DNA of 64,000 nucleotides from Caulobacter vibrioides (GTDB lineage Bacteria; Pseudomonadota; Alphaproteobacteria; Caulobacterales; Caulobacteraceae), in the NCBI RefSeq assembly GCF_002858865.1, contig NZ_PJRR01000019.1, positions 124,001-188,000 on the forward strand. The letters are read 5' to 3'. Every line of letters starts with the position of its first letter. The stretch's first letter is position 1. Of the stretch, positions 45,737 through 53,966 are shown one piece after another. A program made the translations under genes and the position numbers. The notes beneath the pieces were generated by a model. It worked only from the letters and a program-made list of their open reading frames with translations, did no database searches and had not been told where the DNA came from.

Positions 45737-48259
45737 CTAGTCCCCCCGCAGAACCGGCGCTGGCCTTTGCGCCAGGGCGAGGCTCGCGGCGATCAGGCCG
45801 CCCAGGGTCGCCAGGCCCGTCGCGCCCGCCAGCAGGGCCAGCACACCGCTCCAGTCGACGCTCCACGTGGCCTCGAAAACCTTGACCACCACCGGCCATG
45901 CGGCGGCAAAGCCGAACAGCACGCCGGCCGCCCCGGCGATCAGACCGACCGCGCCGTACTCGATCACATAGGCCAGGAGGATCTGACCCCGCGTGGCGCC
46001 CAGCACCTTCAGGGTCGCGGCTTCCCGGGCCCGCGCCCGGGCGCCGGCCGCGATGGCGCCGGCCAGCACCAGGAGGCCCGCCAGCCCGGCCACCGCCGCC
46101 GCGCCTCGTACGGCCAGGGCCAGACGGTCGAAGAGGGCGGCGGCCGACTCCAACTGCTCGCGCACGCTGATTACGTTGACGGTCGGCAGGGTCTGGCCAA
46201 GTTTGCGGGTGAGGGCGGCTTCCTGGGCCTTGTCCATACGCGCGATCGCCACGCTGCGAAGCTCGGCCCCTTCCAGCGTCGCCGGATTGAGGATCAGGTT
46301 GAAGTTGGGTCCAAAACCGCCGAACTCGATGGTCCGTAGCACCGTGATCCGCGCCTGGATCTCCTGACCCAGAACCAGCAGGGTGACCGTGTCGCCCAGC
46401 TTGAGGCCGGCGGCTTCGGCGATCTCGGCGCTCATGGCCAGCTTGGGCGGACCGGTGTCGTTTTCCGCCCACCAACGCCCGGCGACGACGCCGGCGTTCT
46501 TCGGCTCCTTGCCCAGGGTCGACAGGCTGATGTCGTTGTCGAACGCCCATCGCGCCGAGGGCTTGACGCTCTTCGGATCGATCGGCTTGCCCTTCACCGC
46601 GATGATGCGACCCGTGACGAACGGCATGCGCAGATAGGTGTCCTCGGTCAGCGGTCCCATGACCGAGGCTGCCGTCGCCTCGAAGGTCGCGGCCTGGTCG
46701 GCCGGAATCTCGGTGAACACCATGGCCGGCGCGGTGCGGGGAGCCACGTCGCTGACCTGGGCCAGCAGCGCCGACTGGATCAGCACCACGCACGCCAGGA
46801 GCGCAACGCCCAGACCGATCGCCGGGCTGGCCGTTCGCGCCGCCGAGCGAGGCCCTGCGAGGTTGGCGAGGCCCAGCTTGGCGGGGCCTCGGGTGAGGCC
46901 CCGCGCCTTGCCGGCCGCCCAGGCCGCGGACCGGCCCAGCGCGGCGAGGAGGCCAAACGACACCGCCACGCCGGCGATCATGATCGCGGCGGCCATCGGC
47001 GTCGGCGCCGTGGCGACCGCCAGCGCGGCAAGGCCCAGGCCGGCCAGCGCCGCGCCGACCGTCTCGACGCCGAACGGAAGCCGACCTTTGGGGGCGCGCC
47101 GGAACAGGGCCGACGGCGGCGTTGTCCGCGCTCGCGCCAGGGGCAGCAACGAGAACGCCGCCGCAGCCAGCAGGCCAAAGAGCGCGGCCTTGGCCAGGGG
47201 CAGGGGATAGACCTTGAACAGCGCCGGCACCGGCAGACTGGAGCCCGCGAGCTGCCCCAGGATCAGAGGCGCTGCGCCGCCGACGACAAGGCCGATCGCG
47301 ATCCCCAGCAGGGCCAGGACCGCGATCTGGATCAGGTGCAGATCGCGGATCAGGCCGCTCTGCGCGCCCAGCGCCTTCAGCACGGCGATCGCCGGCTCTC
47401 GCGCGGACAGATAGGCCGAAACCGCGCCCGCCACGCCGAGGCCGCCGGCGACCAGCGACGCCAGGCCGATGAAGCCCAGAAAATACTCCAGCTGGTCGAT
47501 CAGCCGGCGCGCGCCCGGCGCAGCGTCCAGACGGTCGCGCACCCGCATCCGCGAGTCCGGAAGCGAGGCCTGCACAGCCTTGCCGACCGCGCGGGGATCC
47601 TGGTTGGGCGAAAGCGCCACGCGCACCGTCCGACTGGTCAGGCCGCCGGGCGCCAGGAGGCCGGATCGCTCCAGCACCTCGCCCCGGACAAGGACCCGTG
47701 GCGCGATGGCGAAGCCGCGTGACAGACCGTCGGGCTCACCGGTCAACCGCGCGCCCACCACCAGCGTCATCGGGCCGGCCTCGAACCGGTCGCCGATCTT
47801 CAGGTTCAGGCGATCCATGAGCGCCGGCTCCACCGCCGCGCCGGGGACCCCGTTCCGGTCCGCCAGGGCGCCTTGCAGGTTCGGTGCGCCTTCCAGCGTC
47901 ACGGCGCCGGCGAGCGGAAACTGTCCGTCCACGCCGCGCAGATTGACCAGCCGCCGCTCGCCGCTGGGAGCCTGGGCCATGGCGCGGGCCGTGGCGGCGT
48001 AGGTGGTCACACCCAGCTTGTCGAAGGTCTGGCGCTCCTTGGGCGTAAAATCGCGGTTCTCGACGGAGAACGCCAGATCGCCGCCAAGGATCTCGCGCGC
48101 CTGGCTGGCTAGGCCCTGGCGGAAGGCTTCGGCCGTCGAGCCGGCCGCCGCGATCGCCGCGACGCCCAGCGCCAGACAGGCCAGAAAGATGCGGAAACCG
48201 CGCACGCCCGAGCGAAGTTCGCGGGCGGCGAGGCGGAAGGCGAGGGGCGTGCGGCTCAC
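45737..48259 (-). CDS. ABC transporter permease, YbbP/FtsX-like
   Basis: Large inner-membrane permease of 840 aa with two FtsX-like units. A first transmembrane helix (FRIFLACLALGVAAIAAAG) is followed by a periplasmic MacB-like region, a central helix bundle and a final FtsX domain (LLAYVIEYGAVGLIAGAAGV). It matches E. coli YbbP in size and context. The start is GTG at 48259, overlapping the stop of the upstream ATPase gene (GTGA). It probably extracts or relocates an envelope lipid or lipoprotein; substrate unknown. Confidence 0.92.
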   Translation of the reverse strand: MSRTPLAFRLAARELRSGVRGFRIFLACLALGVAAIAAAGSTAEAFRQGLASQAREILGGDLAFSVENRDFTPKERQTFDKLGVTTYAATARAMAQAPSGERRLVNLRGVDGQFPLAGAVTLEGAPNLQGALADRNGVPGAAVEPALMDRLNLKIGDRFEAGPMTLVVGARLTGEPDGLSRGFAIAPRVLVRGEVLERSGLLAPGGLTSRTVRVALSPNQDPRAVGKAVQASLPDSRMRVRDRLDAAPGARRLIDQLEYFLGFIGLASLVAGGLGVAGAVSAYLSAREPAIAVLKALGAQSGLIRDLHLIQIAVLALLGIAIGLVVGGAAPLILGQLAGSSLPVPALFKVYPLPLAKAALFGLLAAAAFSLLPLARARTTPPSALFRRAPKGRLPFGVETVGAALAGLGLAALAVATAPTPMAAAIMIAGVAVSFGLLAALGRSAAWAAGKARGLTRGPAKLGLANLAGPRSAARTASPAIGLGVALLACVVLIQSALLAQVSDVAPRTAPAMVFTEIPADQAATFEATAASVMGPLTEDTYLRMPFVTGRIIAVKGKPIDPKSVKPSARWAFDNDISLSTLGKEPKNAGVVAGRWWAENDTGPPKLAMSAEIAEAAGLKLGDTVTLLVLGQEIQARITVLRTIEFGGFGPNFNLILNPATLEGAELRSVAIARMDKAQEAALTRKLGQTLPTVNVISVREQLESAAALFDRLALAVRGAAAVAGLAGLLVLAGAIAAGARARAREAATLKVLGATRGQILLAYVIEYGAVGLIAGAAGVLFGFAAAWPVVVKVFEATWSVDWSGVLALLAGATGLATLGGLIAASLALAQRPAPVLRGD

Positions 48260-48942
48260 GAGACGATCCGTCCATCGGCCATCCGCACGATCCGGTCGGC
48301 CCGGGTGGCCAGCACGGGGTCGTGGGTCACCATCACCATCGCCGCGCCGACCTCGGTCACCAGGTTGAACATCAGGTCCGCCACCGAGGTCGCCGTAGCC
48401 CCGTCGAGATTGCCGGTGGGCTCATCGGCGAACAGCAGGGCGGGCCGGGCGGCCAGAGCGCGGGCGAGGGCCACGCGCTGCTGCTCACCGCCCGAGAGCT
48501 GGTGGGGGTAGTGGGTGAGACGCCCCGACAAGCCAACCCGGCCCAGCCAGTCGCGGGCCGTCGTCATGGCGTCGCGCGCGCCGTCGATCTCGAGCGGCGT
48601 CGCGACGTTCTCCTCGGCCGTCATGTTCGGCAGCAGGTGGAACGACTGGAACACCAGGGCCGCGCGACCGCGTCGCAGGCGAGCGCGGCCGTCCTCGTTC
48701 AGCTTGGCCAGATCCTGACCAAACAAACGCACCTGACCCGACGTGGGTTCTTCCAGGCCCGCGCCGACCGCAATCAGCGACGACTTGCCCGAGCCCGAGG
48801 GACCGATGATCGCTACCCGCTCGCCGGGGTTCACCACGAGGTCGACGCCGCGCAGGATGTTTACGGGACCGGCGGAGGAGGGCAGGGTCAGGGCGACGGC
48901 GTCGAGGACCAGGGGCGCGGCGGGCGTAACGTCGTCGGACAT
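48256..48942 (-). CDS. ABC transporter ATP-binding protein, YbbA/LolD-like
   Basis: ATPase of 228 aa: Walker A GPSGSGKSSL, signature LSGGEQQRVALARAL, Walker B LLFADEPTGNLDG and switch His in VMVTHD. These are the motifs of the LolD/MacB/YbbA class that pairs with FtsX-type permeases. ATG at 48942 follows CAGGAAAA; the frame continues to 49017 but overlaps the divergent esterase start. It forms a two-gene operon with the permease. Confidence 0.94.
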   Translation of the reverse strand: MSDDVTPAAPLVLDAVALTLPSSAGPVNILRGVDLVVNPGERVAIIGPSGSGKSSLIAVGAGLEEPTSGQVRLFGQDLAKLNEDGRARLRRGRAALVFQSFHLLPNMTAEENVATPLEIDGARDAMTTARDWLGRVGLSGRLTHYPHQLSGGEQQRVALARALAARPALLFADEPTGNLDGATATSVADLMFNLVTEVGAAMVMVTHDPVLATRADRIVRMADGRIVS

Positions 48943-48999
48943 GGGTTTTCCTGCGAGGCCGGTCCTTGTTTGGCCGGCAGCTAGACTACATAGGAAAGC

Positions 49000-49632
49000 A
49001 TGAGCCAGACCGCACACCGTTTTCCCAACCGCCGACGTTTTTTGCTGGGGATCGGCCTGCTGAGCCAGATCGGTGCCGCGCCGAAGCCGGTGGTGATCAC
49101 CGTGCTCGGCGACTCCATCACCGCCGGGCTCGGCTTGCCCGCGCGCGAGGCCATGCCCGCGCAGTTACAGTCAGCGCTGGGGCGACGTGGGATCTCAGCG
49201 GTCGTAAGACCCGCCGGCGTCTCGGGCGACACAAGCGGCGGCGGCTTGGCCCGGCTTGGCTTCAGTGTCTCGAAGGACACACAGCTCTGCGTGGTGGCGC
49301 TCGGCGGCAACGATCTGCTGCAGGGCGTCGATCCGGCTCAGACCAAGGCGAACCTTCGCGGCGTGCTGCAGAAGCTCAAGGCCCGGAACGTCCGTGCGGT
49401 GCTGGTCGGCGTGGCCGCGCCAGCCAGGATCGGCGCCAGCTACGCGCGTGACTTCAACGCCATTTATCCGAGCCTGGCCAAGGAGTTCGGCGTGCCGCTT
49501 TATGCGAATATCCTCGCGGGCGTCGTCGGCAATCCGGCGTTGATGCAGCGCGACGGAATTCATCCGAACGCTCAGGGCGCCAAGAAGATCGGCGAGGCGC
49601 TGGCCGCTGTCGTCGCCAAGGCGGTGAGTTAG
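49000..49632 (+). CDS. SGNH-family arylesterase/thioesterase (TesA-like)
   Basis: Secreted GDSL/SGNH hydrolase of 210 aa. A basic N-terminus with RRRFLLGIGLL resembles a twin-arginine signal. Block I GDSITAGLG carries the nucleophile Ser, block III GGND the oxyanion Asn, and block V DGIHPN the Asp-His pair. Divergent from the YbbA/YbbP-type genes by 57 bp, the same arrangement as tesA-ybbAP in E. coli, which suggests a shared lipid-related job. Substrate not determinable. Confidence 0.92.
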   Translation: MSQTAHRFPNRRRFLLGIGLLSQIGAAPKPVVITVLGDSITAGLGLPAREAMPAQLQSALGRRGISAVVRPAGVSGDTSGGGLARLGFSVSKDTQLCVVALGGNDLLQGVDPAQTKANLRGVLQKLKARNVRAVLVGVAAPARIGASYARDFNAIYPSLAKEFGVPLYANILAGVVGNPALMQRDGIHPNAQGAKKIGEALAAVVAKAVS

Positions 49633-50397
49633 GGGGCCGCGGCCACTCGACGCATCTGCGCCGTTGCAGATCCATAGTTCGTCTAAGATATATTATCAGA
49701 AGCGATCGCATGTTCGCTGGTGTTGCACATCACCTGTCACGGGTCATATTTGATGGCCCCGTTAGTCGTTGTCCGAAAAACCTCAGAGTTGATGGCCTCT
49801 GAGCGTCAAAGTTTCTGTCGTGAGGACGCTAGCTGGTCGCGCGATGGCGCGAACCTCGCCAAACCGAAGTCTAAAAATTCGGCCTGACTGTTATTGTCGG
49901 CACCGCTCAGATCGCCATGCTGAATTCCGCAATCAGCTGACGAATGCCTCGCCAAATCGTAGCCGTGGAAGCCCTGCTAGGAATTGAGGGTTTACGACAA
50001 ACATTGCGCCAAATGACACCCGCTTCAAATATCGGTTGGTTCCGGAGGCGACGCTGCGGAGGCGTATTCGGTCGACTGGGCATTCGCTCCCCTAAGCGGC
50101 AACCGAAGCTGCGCCGTCATGCGCTCGAACGAGCTCCCCTCCCCCCATCTCTGCACAGACTGACGGCAGCTTCCACGGCAGTGCAAGCCAACGGCGGTCG
50201 TCATTGAGATCGACCGCATGGGCCCGGACAAAAAGGTTGTCGTGGCGCTTGCGGACGTGTCGGTCGCTCCCGAACCGGGTGATCCCGACGATCATATCGT
50301 CCGCACCAAGCTAACCGAGGCTCAGCTGGCCGCCCCTGCCGGACCGGAAGGACTAGCTTAAGCTCAGAAGCGCCTGGCGTGATGGCCGGACGCTTCG
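49633..50397. other. Gene-poor region with lower GC
   Basis: About 765 bp without a confident gene between tesA and the ScfR-type regulator. It is visibly AT-richer around 49670-49960. A 7-bp hairpin (CTCAGAG...CTCTGAG, 49782-49803) is present. A short frame at 50218-50361 is listed separately. The ORFs on either strand here are otherwise Arg/Pro-rich shadows. Confidence 0.4.
50218..50361 (+). CDS. Possible small ORF or gene remnant
   Basis: ATG at 50218 opens a 47-aa frame (MGPDKKVVVALADVSVAP...) with ordinary protein composition. The frame is open upstream to 50164 without a good start, reading TAVVIEIDRM just before the ATG. It may be the tail of a decayed gene. No ribosome site, no recognised family. 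Confidence 0.25.
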   Translation: MGPDKKVVVALADVSVAPEPGDPDDHIVRTKLTEAQLAAPAGPEGLA

Positions 50398-51840
50398 CTA
50401 CCGGACGAACGGGAAAGGTGACAGCGCCTTGCTGCTTTCCTCGACCATCAGGGTCCGGTTGATGGGCGCCGCCGCCCGCTGCGGACAGGCCGGGCGCTCG
50501 CAGATCCGGCAAGAGGGGCCGATCTCCACCGCGATGGGATTGGCGATGTCGAGGCCCCGCGCATGGACGAGCTTGCTGGCGTATTTCAACTCGCAACCGA
50601 GACCGACCACGAGCTCGTCCTCGAGCCCGGCCTGCAGGCCCGAGGTCCGCCGTACCGTACGCGACAGGGTGAAATAGCGCTCGCCGTCAGGCGTCTCGAT
50701 CACCTGGGTGACGATCCGGCCGGGGGTCTTGAAGCTGTCGTGGACGTTCCAGCGCGGACAGGCGCCGCCGAAGCGCGAGAACGGGAAGGGACCGGCGGCG
50801 AAGCGTTTGGAGATGTTGCCCGCCGCGTCCAGCCGCATCATGAAGAACGGCACGCCGCGCGAGCCTGCGCGCCCCAGAGTGGTCAACCGCTGGGCCGCCT
50901 GCTCGTAGCTGATCCCAAAGCGCGACCGCACGCGTTCGATGTCATAACCGGTGCTTTCCATGGCCGCGAGAAACGGCTCGTAGGGCATCATGATCGCCGC
51001 GGCGAGATAGCCGTCCAGGAACACCTTGAGCAGCTGACGCGTGGCGCGATCGGGCGCCTTGAAGCGGTCGGTCAGCTCGGTCAGCACCTCCCCGCCTTCC
51101 ATGAGACCCAGCTGGTAGCACATACCGAAGGTGCGGCTGGCGTGCGCCAGGGTCTCGGACAGCATCAGCCGCTTGCGGTGATGGTCGTAGCGACGCAACG
51201 AGCCGGTCATGACCTCCAGGGGCATGATCCGGGTCTGGACGCCGAACCGGCTCTGCAGACGCTCGCGCACCGCCGGCCCCAGGTCCTGCGGGTCGGCCTT
51301 TAACTGCCGCACGATCGACTCGGCCAGGGCCTCCAGCTCGGCGAAGTGGTTGCGCTGCGCGCCGACCAGATCGCGCACCCAGTCGGTCGGCGACGACAGA
51401 TCCGAGGCCGGTCCCGCGCCGTCCGGACGTTCAAACGCCCCAAGATCGATCAGGCGGCCGCGATCCAGATAGGCGCGATAGAGCCGGGACATCGCCTCGG
51501 CGATCCCGGGCGACAGTTCGGCGACCTCGGCCGCCTCGTGTCGGGACACGGCCAGGTCCGCGAACATCCGGTCCGCTAAGACCTCCTCCAGCCCGGCGCC
51601 GCCGCCAGGATCGTCGGCTGACAGGCTCCGGAGGTCGAGATCGTAGGCGTCGGCCAGGCGCAGCAGGATCTGCGCCGTCACCGGTCGCTGATTGCGCTCG
51701 AGCAGGTTCAGATAGCTGGCGGAGACGCCCAGCTCCTCGGCCATACGCGCCTGCGTCACGCCTAAGTCGCGGCGCAGCCGTTTCAGCCGTCCGCCCAGGA
51801 ACAGCTTCTTGTCGTTCTGCTTCTTTTCGAGCGTAGCCAT
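50398..51840 (-). CDS. XRE-family regulator of the ScfR/RamB type
   Basis: Regulator of 480 aa. N-terminal helix-turn-helix (VTQARMAEELGVSASYLNLL, about residues 28-47), a central IrrE/ImmA-like region, then a C-terminal DUF2083-type domain ending in the Cys-rich IGPSCRICERPACPQRA. RamB/ScfR homologues control glyoxylate bypass and short-chain acyl-CoA genes. Divergent from aceA, with an inverted-repeat-rich AT-rich promoter between, so it most likely controls aceA and itself. ATG at 51840. Confidence 0.92.
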   Translation of the reverse strand: MATLEKKQNDKKLFLGGRLKRLRRDLGVTQARMAEELGVSASYLNLLERNQRPVTAQILLRLADAYDLDLRSLSADDPGGGAGLEEVLADRMFADLAVSRHEAAEVAELSPGIAEAMSRLYRAYLDRGRLIDLGAFERPDGAGPASDLSSPTDWVRDLVGAQRNHFAELEALAESIVRQLKADPQDLGPAVRERLQSRFGVQTRIMPLEVMTGSLRRYDHHRKRLMLSETLAHASRTFGMCYQLGLMEGGEVLTELTDRFKAPDRATRQLLKVFLDGYLAAAIMMPYEPFLAAMESTGYDIERVRSRFGISYEQAAQRLTTLGRAGSRGVPFFMMRLDAAGNISKRFAAGPFPFSRFGGACPRWNVHDSFKTPGRIVTQVIETPDGERYFTLSRTVRRTSGLQAGLEDELVVGLGCELKYASKLVHARGLDIANPIAVEIGPSCRICERPACPQRAAAPINRTLMVEESSKALSPFPFVR

Positions 51841-51845
51841 TCCGT

Positions 51846-51897
51846 CAATTTGTCACAACTTTACATAAATTACAAAGTCGATCTTTGACAATTTGCC
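51846..51897. promoter_or_regulatory. AT-rich inverted-repeat region between scfR-type gene and aceA
   Basis: Within a GC-rich neighbourhood this stretch is mostly A/T. AACTTTAC (51857-51864) faces TTACAAAGT (51870-51878), sharing ACTTT/AAAGT arms. TTGTCA (51850-51855) faces TGACAA (51886-51891) outside them. RamB-type regulators are recalled to bind AACTTTG-like half-sites. It abuts the regulator start codon, fitting autoregulation. Confidence 0.5.
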
Positions 51898-52005
51898 TTC
51901 AATAGGTTCGACCGATCCCGCAGCGCAGCGCTAGCTCTCCATCACGAGTTTTCCTGGGCCCGCAAGGCTTCACCGCCTCGGCCACTGTAGTGGGATCGAA
52001 CGACC

Positions 52006-53625
52006 ATGACGCAGCGCAAGACCTATGCCGAACACCGCGACGCCCTGCTGGCGCGCTACCCGCAAGGCGTCACGCCGGGCGGCGTCGATGTCGACGACAT
52101 CATCCAGCTGAAGCTGCAAAACACCTTCAACACCCACCTGGATATCGCCCGCGCCATGGCCCCGGTGATGCGCGCCGACATGGCCGAGTACGATCGCGAC
52201 AGCTCCAAATTCACCCAGTCGCTGGGCTGCTGGTCAGGCTTTCACGCCCAGCAGATGATCAAGGCGGTCAAACGCCTGCGCGGCACGACCAAGGGCGCCT
52301 ACGTCTATCTGTCGGGCTGGATGGTCGCGGGCCTTCGCAACCGCTTCGGCCACCTGCCCGACCAGTCGATGCACGAGAAGACCTCGGTCGTCGACCTGAT
52401 CGAAGAGATCTACGTCTCGCTGCGCCAGGCCGACGAAGTGGCGATCAACGACCTCTTCAAGGCGCTGAGCGCCGCCCGCAAGGCCGGCGACCAGATCGCC
52501 GAGCAGGCCGCGATCAAGGCGATCGACAATTTCGAGACCCACGTGGTGCCGATCATCGCCGACATCGACGCCGGCTTCGGCAACGAGCACGCGACCTATC
52601 TGTTGGCCAAGGAGATGATCAAGGCCGGCGCCTGCTGCCTGCAGATCGAGAACCAGGTCAGCGACGCCAAGCAATGCGGCCACCAGGACGGCAAGGTCAC
52701 CGTGCCGCGCGAGGATTTCATCGAGAAGCTGCGCGCCTGCCGCCTGGCCTTCGAGGAACTGGGCGTGGACGACGGCGTCATCGTCGCCCGCACCGACAGC
52801 CTGGGCGCAGGCCTGACCCAGAAGATCCCGGTCAGCCAGGAGCCTGGCGATCTGGCCAGCGACTATATTAAGTGGCTGAAGACCGAGCCCGTCACCCCGG
52901 AAAACCCGCTGAAGGACGGCGAGCTGGCGATCATGAAGGACGGCGCGTTCGTTAAGCCCGTGCGCATGCCCAACGGCCTCTTCGCGTTCCAGGACGGCAC
53001 TGGCCGCCAGCGCGTCATTGAGGACTGCATCGCCAACCTGACCCAGGGCGGCGCCGACCTGCTGTGGATCGAAACCGACACCCCCAATGTCGATGAGATC
53101 GCTTCGATGGTGGCCGAGGTCCGCAGGGTCGTGCCGAACGCCAAGCTGACCTACAACAACTCGCCGTCGTTCAACTGGACGCTCAATCTGCGCAAGCAGG
53201 TGCGTGACCAGTGGATCGCCGAGGGCAAGATCCATAAGGACAGCTACCCGGACGGCAATGCGCTGATGTCAGCCGAGTACGACAAGAGCGACCTGGGCCG
53301 CGAGGCCGATGAGCGTCTGGCGCGCTTCCAGGTCGACATCGCCGCCCGCGCCGGGGTGTTCCACAACCTGATCACCCTGCCGACCTTCCACCTGACCGCC
53401 AAGAGCGTGGACGAGCTGTCGCGCGGTTACTTCGGCGAAGATCGCATGCAGGCCTACGTCAACACGGTGCAGCGCGAGGAGATCCGCCGCGGCGTCTCCG
53501 CCGTGAAACACCAGCACGAGGTCGGCTCGGATCTCGGCGACACCTTCAAGGAGATGGTCGCCGGCGAACGCGCCCTGAAGGCTGGCGGCCACGCCAACAC
53601 CATGAACCAGTTCGCGGCCGAATAG
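52006..53625 (+). CDS. aceA: Isocitrate lyase (long, Pseudomonas-type)
   Basis: Cleaves isocitrate to glyoxylate and succinate, first step of the glyoxylate bypass. At 539 aa it is longer than the 434-aa E. coli enzyme. The catalytic loop reads KQCGH (222-226) with Cys224, instead of KKCGH, as in the Pseudomonas aeruginosa subfamily; IENQVSDAKQCGHQDGKV and the downstream TYNNSPSFNW substrate loop are intact. Weak ribosome site before ATG 52006. It starts the aceA-small protein-aceB unit. Confidence 0.95.
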   Translation: MTQRKTYAEHRDALLARYPQGVTPGGVDVDDIIQLKLQNTFNTHLDIARAMAPVMRADMAEYDRDSSKFTQSLGCWSGFHAQQMIKAVKRLRGTTKGAYVYLSGWMVAGLRNRFGHLPDQSMHEKTSVVDLIEEIYVSLRQADEVAINDLFKALSAARKAGDQIAEQAAIKAIDNFETHVVPIIADIDAGFGNEHATYLLAKEMIKAGACCLQIENQVSDAKQCGHQDGKVTVPREDFIEKLRACRLAFEELGVDDGVIVARTDSLGAGLTQKIPVSQEPGDLASDYIKWLKTEPVTPENPLKDGELAIMKDGAFVKPVRMPNGLFAFQDGTGRQRVIEDCIANLTQGGADLLWIETDTPNVDEIASMVAEVRRVVPNAKLTYNNSPSFNWTLNLRKQVRDQWIAEGKIHKDSYPDGNALMSAEYDKSDLGREADERLARFQVDIAARAGVFHNLITLPTFHLTAKSVDELSRGYFGEDRMQAYVNTVQREEIRRGVSAVKHQHEVGSDLGDTFKEMVAGERALKAGGHANTMNQFAAE

Positions 53626-53658
53626 GCCCGACACTTAAGCCCCCAAAGGAGCAGAGCC

Positions 53659-53886
53659 ATGACCGCATTCTCTCCCGCCACCATGCCCGCGACGGACGAC
53701 GACAAGCGCGCCGTCGAACGGCTCGCCGAGGCCTCCCACCGCCTGAACGACGCCGTGCGTCGCGCCATCGCCGCCGGCTATTCGGTGGAGCTGGTGCGCA
53801 CCTCGCGCCATCATGACGGCGCGGGCAACTGGGGCGATCAGATCGTCCCGACCGTTCGTGAAAAAGGCGCCGAAAAGAGCGCCTAG
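53659..53886 (+). CDS. Small hypothetical protein between aceA and aceB
   Basis: Protein of 75 aa with a clear AAAGGAG ribosome site before ATG 53659, 33 bp after aceA. A helical middle (DKRAVERLAEASHRLNDAVR) is followed by YSVELVRTSRHHDGAGNWGD with two adjacent His. No membrane segment or known family. Location suggests a role with, or regulation of, the glyoxylate enzymes (inference). Confidence 0.75.
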   Translation: MTAFSPATMPATDDDKRAVERLAEASHRLNDAVRRAIAAGYSVELVRTSRHHDGAGNWGDQIVPTVREKGAEKSA

Positions 53887-53916
53887 CCATCAAGAACCGA
53901 CCAGAGTCCCGATGAC

Positions 53917-53940
53917 GGCTCCCCGGATATCCGGGGAGCC
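53917..53940 (+). other. Perfect 24-bp palindrome before aceB
   Basis: Bases 53917-53940 form a perfect self-complementary palindrome (half-site GGCTCCCCGGAT), 26 bp before the aceB start. As RNA it would make a strong hairpin without a T run. Could protect or separate the aceA and aceB messages. Confidence 0.6.
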
Positions 53941-53966
53941 GATCCCACCGCCACGGAAAGCTTCCC

